From: Parastagonospora avenae f. sp. tritici 18332-5
Taxonomy: Eukaryota; Ascomycota; Dothideomycetes; Pleosporales; Phaeosphaeriaceae
DNA: 64,000 nucleotides
Assembly (NCBI GenBank): GCA_022559985.1
Contig: JAFJTR010000102.1
Coordinates: forward strand, 1-64,000
Reading direction: 5' to 3'
This document shows, piece after piece, positions 41,940 through 51,879 of the stretch. The notes under the pieces are model-generated. The model made no database searches. It saw only the letters and a list, made by a program, of their open reading frames with translations, and was not told the origin of the DNA. Numbering within the stretch: the stretch's first letter is position 1; each line of letters starts with the position of its first letter. Both the position numbers and the translations under genes were made by a program.

Positions 41940-42398
41940 TCAACACAGTCCCCAAACTGGTGAGACCTCTTCGTATGCAGACTCAGAGTCTCTTTCGTTC
42001 CCCTCAGGTGTTGATTCGAAATCGCTCGCAATTTTCTCGACAGGCAAGGCGCCGCTCATCATGACATCCTCTTCGGGAGGCTCCATTACGTGATGCTTTT
42101 CAAGAGGCTGAGCTTGTACTTGCTTCACTGGCCACGTTAGCATATGTTGAAGCCATTTCGGGACCAAATTCAACCAAGGACCTGGTTGCTTCTTTGGCGC
42201 TGGAGGTGGAGCCCAAAGCCGTCTTCTATATGCGTTGAAGTTTCTCGTATTCTTAGGCTTTGGACGACCATGTACATGATTCCACCGAGCGAAATTCGAG
42301 TCTCGAGGGAAGTGTACGATGCGTTGATCGAGCTTGCTTGTCGGCTGTGCGATGTAGATCCACTCTGAAGGTATCGTGAAGTAAAATCGACGTGCATC
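41940..42398 (-). CDS. Coding-like open frame without ATG (orphan exon or gene relic)
   Basis: A continuous minus-strand frame of 152 codons runs from just after a TAA (42401-42399) to the stop at 41940. It has no ATG in its first half. Its residues look protein-like, with FARWNHVHGRPKPKN and RRRLWAPPPAPKKQPGPW stretches followed by a more acidic tail. It probably needs an upstream exon, but I found no certain donor and acceptor pair (CCTTCAG at about 42373-42367 is a candidate acceptor). A relic of a gene is equally possible. The second solo LTR lies about 270 bp upstream. Confidence 0.35.
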   Translation of the reverse strand, partial: DARRFYFTIPSEWIYIAQPTSKLDQRIVHFPRDSNFARWNHVHGRPKPKNTRNFNAYRRRLWAPPPAPKKQPGPWLNLVPKWLQHMLTWPVKQVQAQPLEKHHVMEPPEEDVMMSGALPVEKIASDFESTPEGNERDSESAYEEVSPVWGLC

Positions 42399-42660
42399 TT
42401 ACGACTGCGTTGCTTTTTGCAAGGGAGTTGTGAAGGGATATACAGGTAAAGGCGCAAATCAAAGAGACGGGAATATTTTATTCAACAGTTTCTGCTGGGC
42501 TACAATCGGAACTATGGTCGTAGGTCGCATCCTGAACCAAACTTCACGCATCATATCTAACAATTTTTTTCAACGACCGACGCAATGTGGCTTTTCTTTT
42601 TTTAAGCTAGGCGATTTAAAATGAATGTAGTAGTTGTAATGCACACGATAATTATACATA

Positions 42661-42864
42661 CCTAGTGTTGGTTGCTCTTAGTTTCGGGCCACCGTACGTA
42701 CGTGACGAGCACGGGACCATGTGTGTGGCCCGTGCCGTGGGGTGGGATTCAGTTCGTACGCGAGCTGCAGCCCACCTCCTTTAATCAACCGAAAATCATC
42801 TACTCCAACTCATTGCAACGACTGTTACTTGTTTCAACCTCACCTTTGCCGTATCAACACCTAG
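42661..42864. mobile_element. Solo LTR copy B, 194 bp, with 5-bp target-site duplication
   Basis: The element spans 42666-42859, begins TGTTGG and ends TCAACA. It is flanked by the perfect 5-bp repeat CCTAG (42661-42665 and 42860-42864). It is the reverse-orientation partner of copy A at 5664-5857, with equal length (194 bp), no gaps and about 92 percent identity by eye. The CCTAG duplication sits inside a CCTAGGTAGG-type motif that recurs elsewhere in this window. No internal domain is adjacent, so it is a solo LTR or an extremely short non-autonomous element. The sequence includes GTACGTACG near the 5' side, shared with copy A. Confidence 0.85.
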
Positions 42865-43479
42865 GTAGGTACATAGGGTCTCGCGACGGTCGCCTGGGCA
42901 GGAGCATGCCTCCTGCCATATCACATCTTACCTAGGTAGTTTTTAACAACCAAAAATGGTGCTACATTGAGCGCCAAAGTAGCAAATATTTCTCCTACCC
43001 ACTAATCACCGGATGTGTAAGCACAGGATCAGCTTCTTTTGTCTCGAAAGGTCTCTATGCAACGTACACGTGCGCGACAACAGAGGACCGTTTCCCATGT
43101 TGCTTCCGGATGAAGGAGCGTTTCAAGTGAATGAAATACAGCGCATCGAGAGCCTACAATTTAATTATCCAAGCATGGTATTCGATTGTTTGCAACCGTT
43201 TGTGCGCGCGGAAGCAGCTGTCAACACCGCTGAGCTCCGCTAGCGTTCTAGAAACCTGAACTTTTATTTCGGTGCTGGTACTCTTCTTTACAAGAACTAG
43301 ATGCTGAACCCGAGAACCCATTGCACAGTGTTTGCTTTCCTTTATCTCTGCGACTAACACCCTATCAAGTTGTTCGGCTGACATGTATTGCATTTTAAAG
43401 CACGATGCTAACTTTTTCGAATGTTTGTTGCATGCATGCTTGAGCGCGCAGATCTTGTGGCAACACCCTGACGTGAAGC
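42865..43479. other. Intergenic between solo LTR B and the copper transporter
   Basis: Contains a second CTTACCTAGGTAG motif at about 42928-42940. Open frames here have no coding character. Confidence 0.45.
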
Positions 43480-44239
43480 CTACGAGTGGCATCCATCTTC
43501 AGCCAGACTCGTTGAACCCCTCGTATATCTGCCAAACAATAGCTCGCCAAGTAGCACGCTTCCAGTAACTGCGAAGAGAAATCCGACATTATACGACATT
43601 ACCGCGAGCATGCTGTTGATTGGTCAGTAAAAGTATGGTTCAGGGTGTATTATCCCAGAGAACTAACAGTACGTAGCCAATAAGGGCCCTCACAAACTCA
43701 AGTCCCGCACTTATGCCATCTTTTTTGATACTCCATGGCGCATTCGCGACCCAAAACTTTCGTGACCTGAAATTGTTCTTCACGCCACTCCCTTCTTCGG
43801 GTTGTTTTGAGTATGCAGCTGGGCTTAAAGGCTCGGTCTCTTGACCATCGGGTTCTTCGAGCCTGACCATTGCTGGTCTTATCCCGCGACTCCATTGTCT
43901 TACATGACCTCTGAGTTGGCCCAGTGATGCCTTCTCCGTATTGCCTGCGTGCACTTCCTTGCTGCCGAAGTTGGATTGTACCTGCCAAGTTTGTTCGAGC
44001 TGGCTGCGAAACGCGCCTAGAAAACGGTTGAGCATCCCTAAACAGAAGAGAAACAATATAGTCAGAAAGTATGTCGCTGGCGTCGTAGTCGTCCAGGTCG
44101 TGAACCACAAGGTGACGCGAGTGCTCGACGAGAAGGTGGAGGGCATGCCGGTCATTGCATTCATAGACGACGTAGCAGTAGTAGACCCTGCCGAAATGTT
44201 GTCCAATGTTGGCGACGACATGTTCATCTTCATGACCAT
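43480..44239 (-). CDS. Ctr-family copper transporter, 234 aa
   Basis: High-affinity Cu(I) importer that works as a trimer in the plasma or vacuolar membrane. Start ATG 44239; exon 1 44239-43668; intron 43667-43613 (55 bp, GTTAGT donor, TACTGAC branch, CAACAG acceptor); exon 2 43612-43480. The N-terminus is Met-rich (MVMKMNMSS ... MNAMTGM), as expected for copper capture. Transmembrane span 1 is near TPATYFLTILFLFCLGMLNRF. After a cytosolic loop, TM2 (GLEFVRALIGYVL) runs across the intron into MLAVMSYNVG, which contains the MxxxM motif. TM3 follows (FLFAVTGSVLLGELLFG). Without the intron the protein would lose TM3. It ends with a short Ser/Asp tail. The promoter has repeated TGAGCA motifs (separate entry). 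Confidence 0.9.
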
Positions 44240-44306
44240 AGTGTGGTAACGTAGATTCAAAGGAACTTCTACCAGGTGTTGAAGAGAAGCGAACTTTGGG
44301 ACCGAT

Positions 44307-44552
44307 TGAGCACTCCTAGGGCGGTACCAAAGATGTTGAGAAGAGTGCGCTGTAAATTTACTGTTGGAATGGTGAGCACCGTAGTGTAGGCATGTCAAAG
44401 CGCCAAGGAAGTGAGCAGATTTGAGAGAATATGGACCCGAAGCAGCACCAACAGTAGCGTGAAGCAATGGTAGACATAAATAGTCGTTGAAGCTGCAGTA
44501 CCTGTTGTAGTGGTCTACGAGCACAATTGCGCTCTTGTGGTATTAATGAGCA
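44307..44552. promoter_or_regulatory. TGAGCA repeats in the copper-transporter promoter
   Basis: Four exact TGAGCA copies (44307-44312, 44373-44378, 44412-44417, 44547-44552) and one CGAGCA (44518-44523) lie within 250 bp upstream of the Ctr start. All face the same way (TGCTCA on the gene's strand). The yeast copper-sensing activator Mac1 binds TTTGCTC(A), so the core matches but not the flanking T's. A role in copper-starvation induction is inference. Confidence 0.4.
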
Positions 44553-46908
44553 CTTCTGGTACGCTCCCAGCAAGGACTAATTTTGGCAGATTCTAGCAGG
44601 TAATGTGCAAGCAGTACTTACATGAGAAAGTATGCTTGTGTAGCTCATTAGAGCCGCAGTACCCTTTGATCGAGGATGTAAACGCGGGGACTCAAGCATG
44701 CTCTCTGCGCAACACCTACAACTTATATTTCAGTTCGCATGGTCCGTGATCGTTATTCAATCTTGCAAAGATTGCCGAATGTCGCAGATGTTGCAGTGAG
44801 CGAGGCATCGATTCGACAGTCTAGCATACTCTACTCATCGCTATACGCGTCGTCGAAGGAGTTCTGCCGCAAATATGTTGGACAAAGGAGGAGATGGCGG
44901 AGAACGGGCAGTCGATCGAAATGCTTTTATGGCTAGCGCAGCCTTCTCCAACTTGCCCAGGGATGGGACCGAGGCAGGCTCCGTAGCGCGTTCTTGATCT
45001 TGACGTCCGATGCCTTCTACACTGAACAGCCCATATCACCTTACAATCAGTCTCTTAGATTGTCCGATGTCGAAAATAAAGCACAACCGCGGAAGTGGTG
45101 CATGTTATGCAGCAGCCAAAATACCATGCGTCACGCACTCTTGAAGGGCGTCGCGATCTCCACACGTATCGCAGTGCCTACAATCACAAGAGAAGTCACC
45201 GACGCATCTTACATCCTCCGATCCGACTAGAAAAATGTCAGAGAATGCTGTTCAGTGGTTCAGCGGCTCCAAATCTTTGGCAGGAAAGTGCAAGAATAAC
45301 GCCTAATATAGGCTCGACTCGGTCGGATGTGTGGTTCCCTTAACCACTAGCATCTCCCAATTGCCTTGCCGGCTTGGCCAGACGGACGGCTACCTTACTT
45401 CGTCATCTGCCCTGCTTAAACAAAAAGATGTAGCGAAAAGCTTCATGAGCTTTTGAAGAAAAATCATGGCTGCAAGATTGACTCTTGTCAAGCTTAATAA
45501 TCCTGCCCAAGGCAACGATGAGCCTCAAGATCCAAGTGATGCGGCAAAGGAAATACCAAATTCAAGGACTCGTGAAACGTCGCTTGTCACAGGACAGCAG
45601 TATGAATTTTCGCACTCGCGGCAGTGGCATTGTTGTTCTCTATGCTATGTCCTTCGCCAAGTTTCCGCCCTTCCGCTGCCCAGAGGTCCAAGGAAGACGA
45701 GTCGGATCCGGCGGCATGAGCCACGCACAGTACCCACCAGCCACAAACTCCTCTTTACCAGTCATGGCTATTGGTACCACTCCAAGGCTGCGCCCTCGGA
45801 AGCCGGCACTTTGAGACGCGCCCAACTTTCTTAGCTGGCGGGCTACCGAGCGGAATGACTTGGCGGTTTGGCCAAGCGTCAACCTCCATCGACATCGACC
45901 AGTCAATGCCGATAATATTGTGGGACAGATTCGCTGCAGCATGCAAGTAAGGTGTACATCAGGATCTGAAAGACATGCGAATGCTATCAGAAGTGTCTCT
46001 TTTGTTGTAGAGCATCAAGAAGATGGTATAGGATGGTTGTCTCTACACTTTAGCTGACTTTCAATCGCCACAAGACAGACTACTCGGAAGGCTTCGCCAG
46101 TCTCTGACGTAATTTTGAATTGATCGAGATCCCTTCGGAGAACTATTAATGTTGCCGAGCCTTAGGCATCACGGCATTGTCACGACTCTCCTGCCAAGTA
46201 ACCCTATCATCCTCATTCTGCTAACCAAGCCTTCAGTGCAACCGACCCTGTACTGAACCTTGGATTGTGACGAAGCTGCACCAAGCTCTGGTGAGGATGC
46301 ACCTTGCATCGAGAAGAAGCCGTGTAATCCGAGAATATTGCAATGGGGCTCACTACATGATCAACGAGCACTTCCGCGCCCACCAAGTCAGCGCACACAA
46401 AGTCTACCACACAGCCATGTACTATATGCGTTGTAACACTAGATTTGGGACTCGGAAAGGTACTGCGGCCCACTGTGACGACGCTCGTGCGCAGTGATCG
46501 GCGGGCAGACCCAGTACATACCCAGCGGCTTCCTATCATCCAATACAGCTAGGCAACGGACTCTGTATCAGCTTTACCTTCCCTTGGTTTCATCGTGACT
46601 ACGGTCAGTCTTCATAACTCGACCATTGCCCTCAGCCATCCCACTCTTCGTGCGTTGAACATCCTCATCTCCCTGTCCAGTGCCGTTGTCCTGCAGGTCC
46701 TCTACTTCGTCACCGTTCTTTTCTTGACTATGCTCTTTTGATAGATCGGCCGGTCCGGTTTGCGTGATTTTCTGTTGCTTTTCTTCCTCTATCATTCACG
46801 CGTCTTCTTTAATATCGCTCCACCCTACGACCAGCCGTTATACGCTTCCCTACTCTCCCAGACGGCTACGCATACCTCTTTACCAAGTAGCAGAAAGCAT
46901 CTTCCAAG
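44553..46908. other. Long intergenic region between copper transporter and antiporter
   Basis: About 2.4 kb with no gene I can support. Several plus-strand frames of 60-125 codons (for example 45466-45834) lack motifs. An ATG-started acidic 73-aa frame is at 46574-46795 minus, low complexity and probably not a gene. No transposon ends seen. A tRNA-like TAGCTCATTAGAGC at about 44640 lacks the matching T arm. Confidence 0.45.
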
Positions 46909-49033
46909 ATGCCGACCCTAGATGTCAGTGAGCTGAACATTGTCATCTCTGTACTAGGTAAGCCTTTCCTCCTTCAAAGTGTGGTCTCACACACCGGTCA
47001 AAAAAAATATCCCTAACATGGCATCTAGGGGCTTTCACAATCCTTTATGGACTCATCTCAGTTAAGATAAAGCAAGTATGGTACTTGGGAGAAGCCCTAC
47101 CGGCTCTGGTTGTCGGTATCATTCTGGGACCTCTTGCAGCCAAATTCGTTGACATGGAAAGATGGGGATCTGCTGTACCAGACCAGGTGTCGGACATTAC
47201 TTTGGTACGACCGAACATTCCCAATCTCGTGCCACCTCTGCTTACAATTTTCGGCAGGGTATGACGCGTGTTGTGATCGGTATACAGCTGGTCATGGCTG
47301 GCTACCAGCTTCCCATGAAATACCCTTGGCATCGATGGAGGGACATGGCTCTTTTACTCATACCCGTCATGACCATCATGTGGTTGTGTACCACTGGATG
47401 CATCAAGCTCATGATCCCGAAGCTCACACTTCTTACTGCCATGGTCAGTAAATCACGCAATCGTTCGCGAATGGTGCAATCACTGACAAACACTTCACTT
47501 CTAGGTCATTGGTTCTCTCGTCACGTCAACCGATCCTGTCCTCTCGCAAGCAATCGCGAAGGGACCTTTCGCTGATAAATACGTACCTCGAGCACTGCGA
47601 GAGATCATATCTGCCGAGGCTGGCTCCAACGATGGTTTCGGCTTCCCATTCCTGCTGCTTGCTACCTATCTCATCAGGCATGCTCCAGAAGAAGACGTCA
47701 ATTTCAAGCCTGAAGCCGCCAGAGTCGTTACAGAAGGCGTAAGTCAACTCATGGCAAGAGCAGGCGATGTAGGTCGCCTCGGTGGTGGAGCTGGCAAGGC
47801 TGTCGAGATCTGGATCGTTGAGGGTTGGCTATACTTCATCTTCACAGGTGCTGCTGTTGGTGCTGTCATAGGCGTTACCAGCATGTATGTTGTGAACTAC
47901 GTCTTGAAGAAGTAAGTCATCTGCACGAAAGGAGAAGCAATAGTTCTTACTGATACAATGAGTAGGAAGTGGATTGATAGTGAGAGCTTGCTTCTCTTCC
48001 CTACCGCGCTCGGCCTTTTCGTCATAGGTGTCACTGGGTGCGCAGGCCTCGACGATCTGCTGGCCTGTTTCTGCGCCGGCGCAGCACTCAACTGGAACGG
48101 CAAATACCTCGACGAAACACTTCAACGACACGACGAGGTCAATGGCTCTATTGACATTTTGCTCAACTTCGGTGGTTTCATGTACATCGGCGCCGTACTT
48201 CCATGGGACGAGTTCAACCAGCCCGACGTAACCGGTATCACTTACGGTCGCTTGCTTGCCCTAGGCCTTCTTGTGCTTTTGCTACGCAGAATCCCAGCTA
48301 TGATGGCCATGTATAAGTTTATGCCCAACACCGTCAAGTCGTGGCAGGAAGCTCTCTTCATGGGATATTTCGGCCCGATTGGTATTGGTGCTGTCTTCTA
48401 CGTCGAGCATGCTTTTCATCTCTTTCCCAAGCTGGAAGAGGCTGAAACGCATGAGGAAGAAGATCTGTGAGTCTCAATCTGCTTCTGGTCGTCCGGCACC
48501 TTGACTAACGATGCTCCAGCTTGCGTGCCATGCGCCCAGTGGTCTACTTCTTAGTACTTTTTTCGATTGTGGTCCACGGACTCTCTATTCCAGCCCTAGA
48601 GATGATCTACCGGTGGCAAAATGTAGAGCCAATTGTAGAGATGGAACCTGTCACCGAGCGCAGATTTTCTGTTAGCTCCGCACTTCCCAACAACGCGCAC
48701 GTCGACCACAGGCACGGCAGTGTTGTTCGCCACAACCGCTTCTCACGCGCTGTCAGCCGAGATGGTGCTGGCCTGAGTTTCGAAGAGATCGAGCGACGGT
48801 ACGGCAAGAGTGAGCATGGATCAAAGTCCAGACCTCCACCCGAGACACCGACTTGGAGGCTTACTTCAGCTTCGGATGGAAGCGAAGACACTTTGAAAGC
48901 CGATGAATCTGAATTTCCGCGAGAAAAGACGAGCATTCAGTTCGTGGAAGAGAACCCAATGCGGGGAAGACAAAGGAATGATGAGCTGGCGACACGCACC
49001 AACATGGGCTTTCCAGCCCCGAAACGATTTTAG
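46909..49033 (+). CDS. NHA1: Na+/H+ antiporter, fungal plasma-membrane type (Nha1-like)
   Basis: Electroneutral or electrogenic exchanger that expels Na+ or K+ for H+ to hold cytosolic pH and salt balance. Six exons: 46909-46957, 47029-47204, 47258-47443, 47505-47911, 47966-48466 and 48520-49033, 610 aa. Introns are 71, 53, 61, 54 and 53 bp. The membrane domain of about 12 spans covers residues 1 to about 440. It carries the family's VIGSLVTSTDPVL loop, SAEAGSNDGFGFPFLLL and GCAGLDDLLACFCAGAALNW, whose acidic pair is the cation-binding site. The tail of about 150 residues is cytosolic, Ser/Arg-rich, and shorter than that of S. cerevisiae Nha1, more like S. pombe Sod2. No frame anomalies: all five splice junctions keep phase. 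Confidence 0.93.
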
Positions 49034-49242
49034 ATCAGTTATATAGAGGCGTTTTGGTGTCTGCTCTGGAGCACGGCCGTCATGACGTGCATTCACTCAC
49101 TTGTTCAAGGGAAGGGTCCCCAGGTCCATGGTAATCACAATAGACAAGTACATGGTATTGAGTAAACATTAGTCCATGTACAACTCCAAACGCCATGATG
49201 ACCCCATCACTACAGTTCTTCCGTCCTGGCTCGAAATAAAAG
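49034..49242. other. Convergent spacer
   Basis: 209 bp between the antiporter and the 3' end of the Ap4A phosphorylase gene. Nothing seen. Confidence 0.4.
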
Positions 49243-50150
49243 CTAAGAAGGTGTACCAAGCTCTCGCAACACATTTGCTGGCCCAAGCTGCAACCACTTG
49301 TCCATCTCGGCCGATTCTGGTACCCATACTGAGCCCATCATGCCGCCCGTATTCGCACTTGCTCCGTTCCAAATACCAGCTCTCCTAGGAATGACAACGA
49401 TGATATCATCCCAAAGCACGACATTATGTGGACAAATTTCCTCATCCCCTATTGCCAATACCTCCCTGCATTGTACTAGCATATCATTGTAGGCACTGAG
49501 CAACTCAGCCACTTCCACGGCCTTGAAACCATTCTCGAATCTCTTCAAAAAGAATTTGAAAGGCACCTCTCCCCTCCGATCAATAGTTTGAACCAGCTTC
49601 TCGAACGCATGTGGTGGCCCCCTCAGACCTTGGACGTGTTTATGGACACGACTACATCCGCCTTTCTCGCCGCAATTGAAGATGAAATACCATCCCTCCA
49701 ACCTCCGTAATACATGCAGCATTGCGGCAAAGTCCCGGGCATTGAGTGGCTCATGCTGCCGCCTGTACGAGTCGCTTGTTACCATTAGTAACTGGGGTCG
49801 ATCCACGCAAAATAGGTTCAACGCGAGATCGTGAGTTGAGTTGACTCGGCAGAGAATTAGGCGTGGATCGGGTATGAACATGTCGGAGCCTGGGCCCCAC
49901 TTGCGAGTATGGTTGAAGGCTGGATTGGTGGCACCGACAGTGTGTGGCTTCTTCATCAAGGCGGGGCAGATGCGGAATTCGATCTTAGGAGCGAATCAGT
50001 TGGATGGAATGCAGTTTGTTGGTGGGTAGGATATACAGGGTAGTTCTCCGCATCGACGTGGTGTTTGGTGTGAGGACCGTACATGATGACGTCCTCGGAG
50101 ACCAATTCGTCAAATAGAGTGATTACTTGCTCGTCTGTAAGAGTCTCCAT
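49243..50150 (-). CDS. APA2: Diadenosine tetraphosphate phosphorylase (ATP adenylyltransferase)
   Basis: Cleaves Ap4A with phosphate to ATP and ADP, controlling dinucleotide signals. Exons are 50150-50037 and 49983-49243, intron 53 bp (GTATAT donor, CCAACTGAT branch region, CTAAG acceptor), 284 aa. The HIT-superfamily catalytic motif HKHVQ (His152, His154, Gln156) sits in GGCSRVHKHVQGLRG, with the family's upstream NPAFNHTRKWGPGSDMFI and PQLLMVTSDSYRRQHEPL. The ATP adenylyltransferase C-terminal region follows (AYNDMLVQCREV ... NVVLWDDIIVVIPRR). It is slightly shorter than the yeast enzymes (about 325 aa), mainly at the N-terminus, so an unrecognised upstream exon is possible. Confidence 0.9.
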
Positions 50151-50392
50151 GATGAGGATGAAGTAGGATGCCTTAAGTTTTGATAAGTGGATCGAGGCGT
50201 TCCGATAAAGGTGTCAGGTTTGAACACGAGAATGGTCGAGACCTGAAGTACGAAAGTTGGTGTCTTTCGCTTATCTGGCCCACTTTTCCTGTCAGCATTG
50301 CATTGTGCGACTACGCTTGCAGCACCAAACCAGCCAAGGATCTGTGATTGAAGAGAATAGAATGTATTTACGAAGAATCTAAAGTATTGTAA
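50151..50392. other. Intergenic
   Basis: Upstream of the APA2-like gene and downstream of the phosphodiesterase gene. Nothing seen. Confidence 0.4.
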
Positions 50393-51879
50393 CTAAGCGT
50401 AGACAAATCCTAATTGATCAATGTTGTCACCAGCCCTTCCAAGGAAACCAACGATCGATTTGCCAGCCGCAGGGTTCATGTCCGTACAATCATTGGTCTT
50501 CGCACCAGTCTTGACACTGCGTCCAGCACTCGTTTTAAGCTCAGCATAAAAGATTCTAGTCTTGTTGGCATCGCCATCTTTGTTGCCACGGCAAAGCGTC
50601 GCACCAGTCAACTTCTCACCGCTGTTCAACGTGAGCGTCGCCGCGTTACCGCCGCTTCCACCGTGGGTGAAGGTTTGGCCCGAAGCCAGCGTAATCGAGA
50701 CAGAATCGAGACGTTCGGCACCACGTAGCGTAATCGACTGAGCAGCAGCGCCGCTAGGCACGCTCTGTAAATCGTTAAACCACGTACCAAATTCGCCGCC
50801 GAAAACTTCGCTGACGGCCAACATACTGTTCAGTGTCCATGCAAATTCAACCAAGACGGGGTTGTGATCACTCAGAATCGAACCATCAGCCTGAAGGAAC
50901 ATGTCCCCAGCGTAATCGAAGCTGTTAGCTTGGATAGTCACGGCGGATGAGCCGCGGTAGAAGACCTTATCGACCGTTTCGCAGGCAGTGGATTTGCTGG
51001 GGTTTTCGCAGATAAGAGCCTCAGCGCCACCGGCGGGAGGAACGCCGTTCTTGGCAAGTTCGACCCAGACGTCTTTCATGCCGTTCTCCTGAGCGAAGAT
51101 ACCAGGGATATCGTCAGGACCACGAGTGTAGCGGGTGTTTGTGTCGCCGAAAACAACGACAGCATTGCCTTGAGAGTTGGCCTTGATGTAGTCGCTCACT
51201 TGGCGCAAATTAGCCGCACGAGCCTTCAGGTCAGCGGCAGTTGTGCTGATTTTCGCTGTTAGCACAAATGGTGGTCGAATAGAGGGGAGACTTACCCAGC
51301 ATCAGCGTGGAGGTTGTATGCATCGAAAGAGACGCCAGGGGCGACCTGTAAGCGCATGAATGTGAAGCCCTTGGGTGTGAGACAATCTGCCGAACTATTG
51401 GTGGAAACATGTCAGTTTGGTGTGTTCTGTTGCAAGCTCAAATCCTCGATGGCGTCGATGACTTACTCGAATGTGCTGCACGTTCCCCATTTGACACGTT
51501 CGAAAGCGGTGTAGGGAAAGTTGCTCAGTGAGTTGAGACCAGAGCCAAAGGGAACACCTCCGCTGGTGGGAGTGCGGTAAGGATGCTTGTCGCTGGCGTA
51601 AAGTGTGGCATGGAAGTTCTGAACTTCGTCAGTAAGGCTCTCAGGTATCGTCTTGGTAAAACCCACAAAGTCTTCCTGCACGTGGACTAGAGAGATGTTG
51701 TACTGAGTGAGGAGCTCACCAATACGGGCTGTATTGGTGGTCTTATCACCAGGAATCTCGTTTCCATTCAGCACCGGAGGCAGACCAGCAACGTTGAAAG
51801 TAATGGTGGTGAATTTGCCCGAAGTTTGCGCAAGGGTAATGCCCACAAAGGGAAGAGATAACAAGAGAGAGGCCCGCAT
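50393..51879 (-). CDS. Secreted endonuclease/exonuclease/phosphatase-family protein with jacalin-like C-terminal domain
   Basis: Exons are 51879-51467, 51394-51296 and 51245-50393, 454 aa. Introns are 72 and 49 bp; the second uses a GCTAAC branch and skips a nearer AG that would give a stop. Signal peptide MRASLLLSLPFVGITLAQ. The DNase I/sphingomyelinase-like fold shows FNVAGLP (Asn29), VQEDF (Glu69, metal ligand), NLHADAG, FGDTNTRYT and SDHNPV (catalytic Asp-His), all intact. From about residue 320 the sequence becomes a jacalin-related beta-prism (SVSEVFGGEFG ... SITLRGAERLDSVSITL ... GSGGNAATLTL ... GFLGRAGDNIDQLGFVYA), a carbohydrate-binding module in fungi. The probable role is a secreted phosphodiesterase targeted to glycans or membranes. 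The exact substrate is unknown. Confidence 0.88.

Noticed and set aside
43671..43672. GTACTG as the donor for the copper-transporter intron
   Set aside because: It breaks the frame after the acceptor. The GTTAGT donor four bases downstream restores TM3 and the MxxxM motif.
44636..44700. tRNA-like D-arm sequence TAGCTCATTAGAGC
   Set aside because: No matching anticodon stem, T arm (GGTTCGA) or acceptor pairing could be folded around it.
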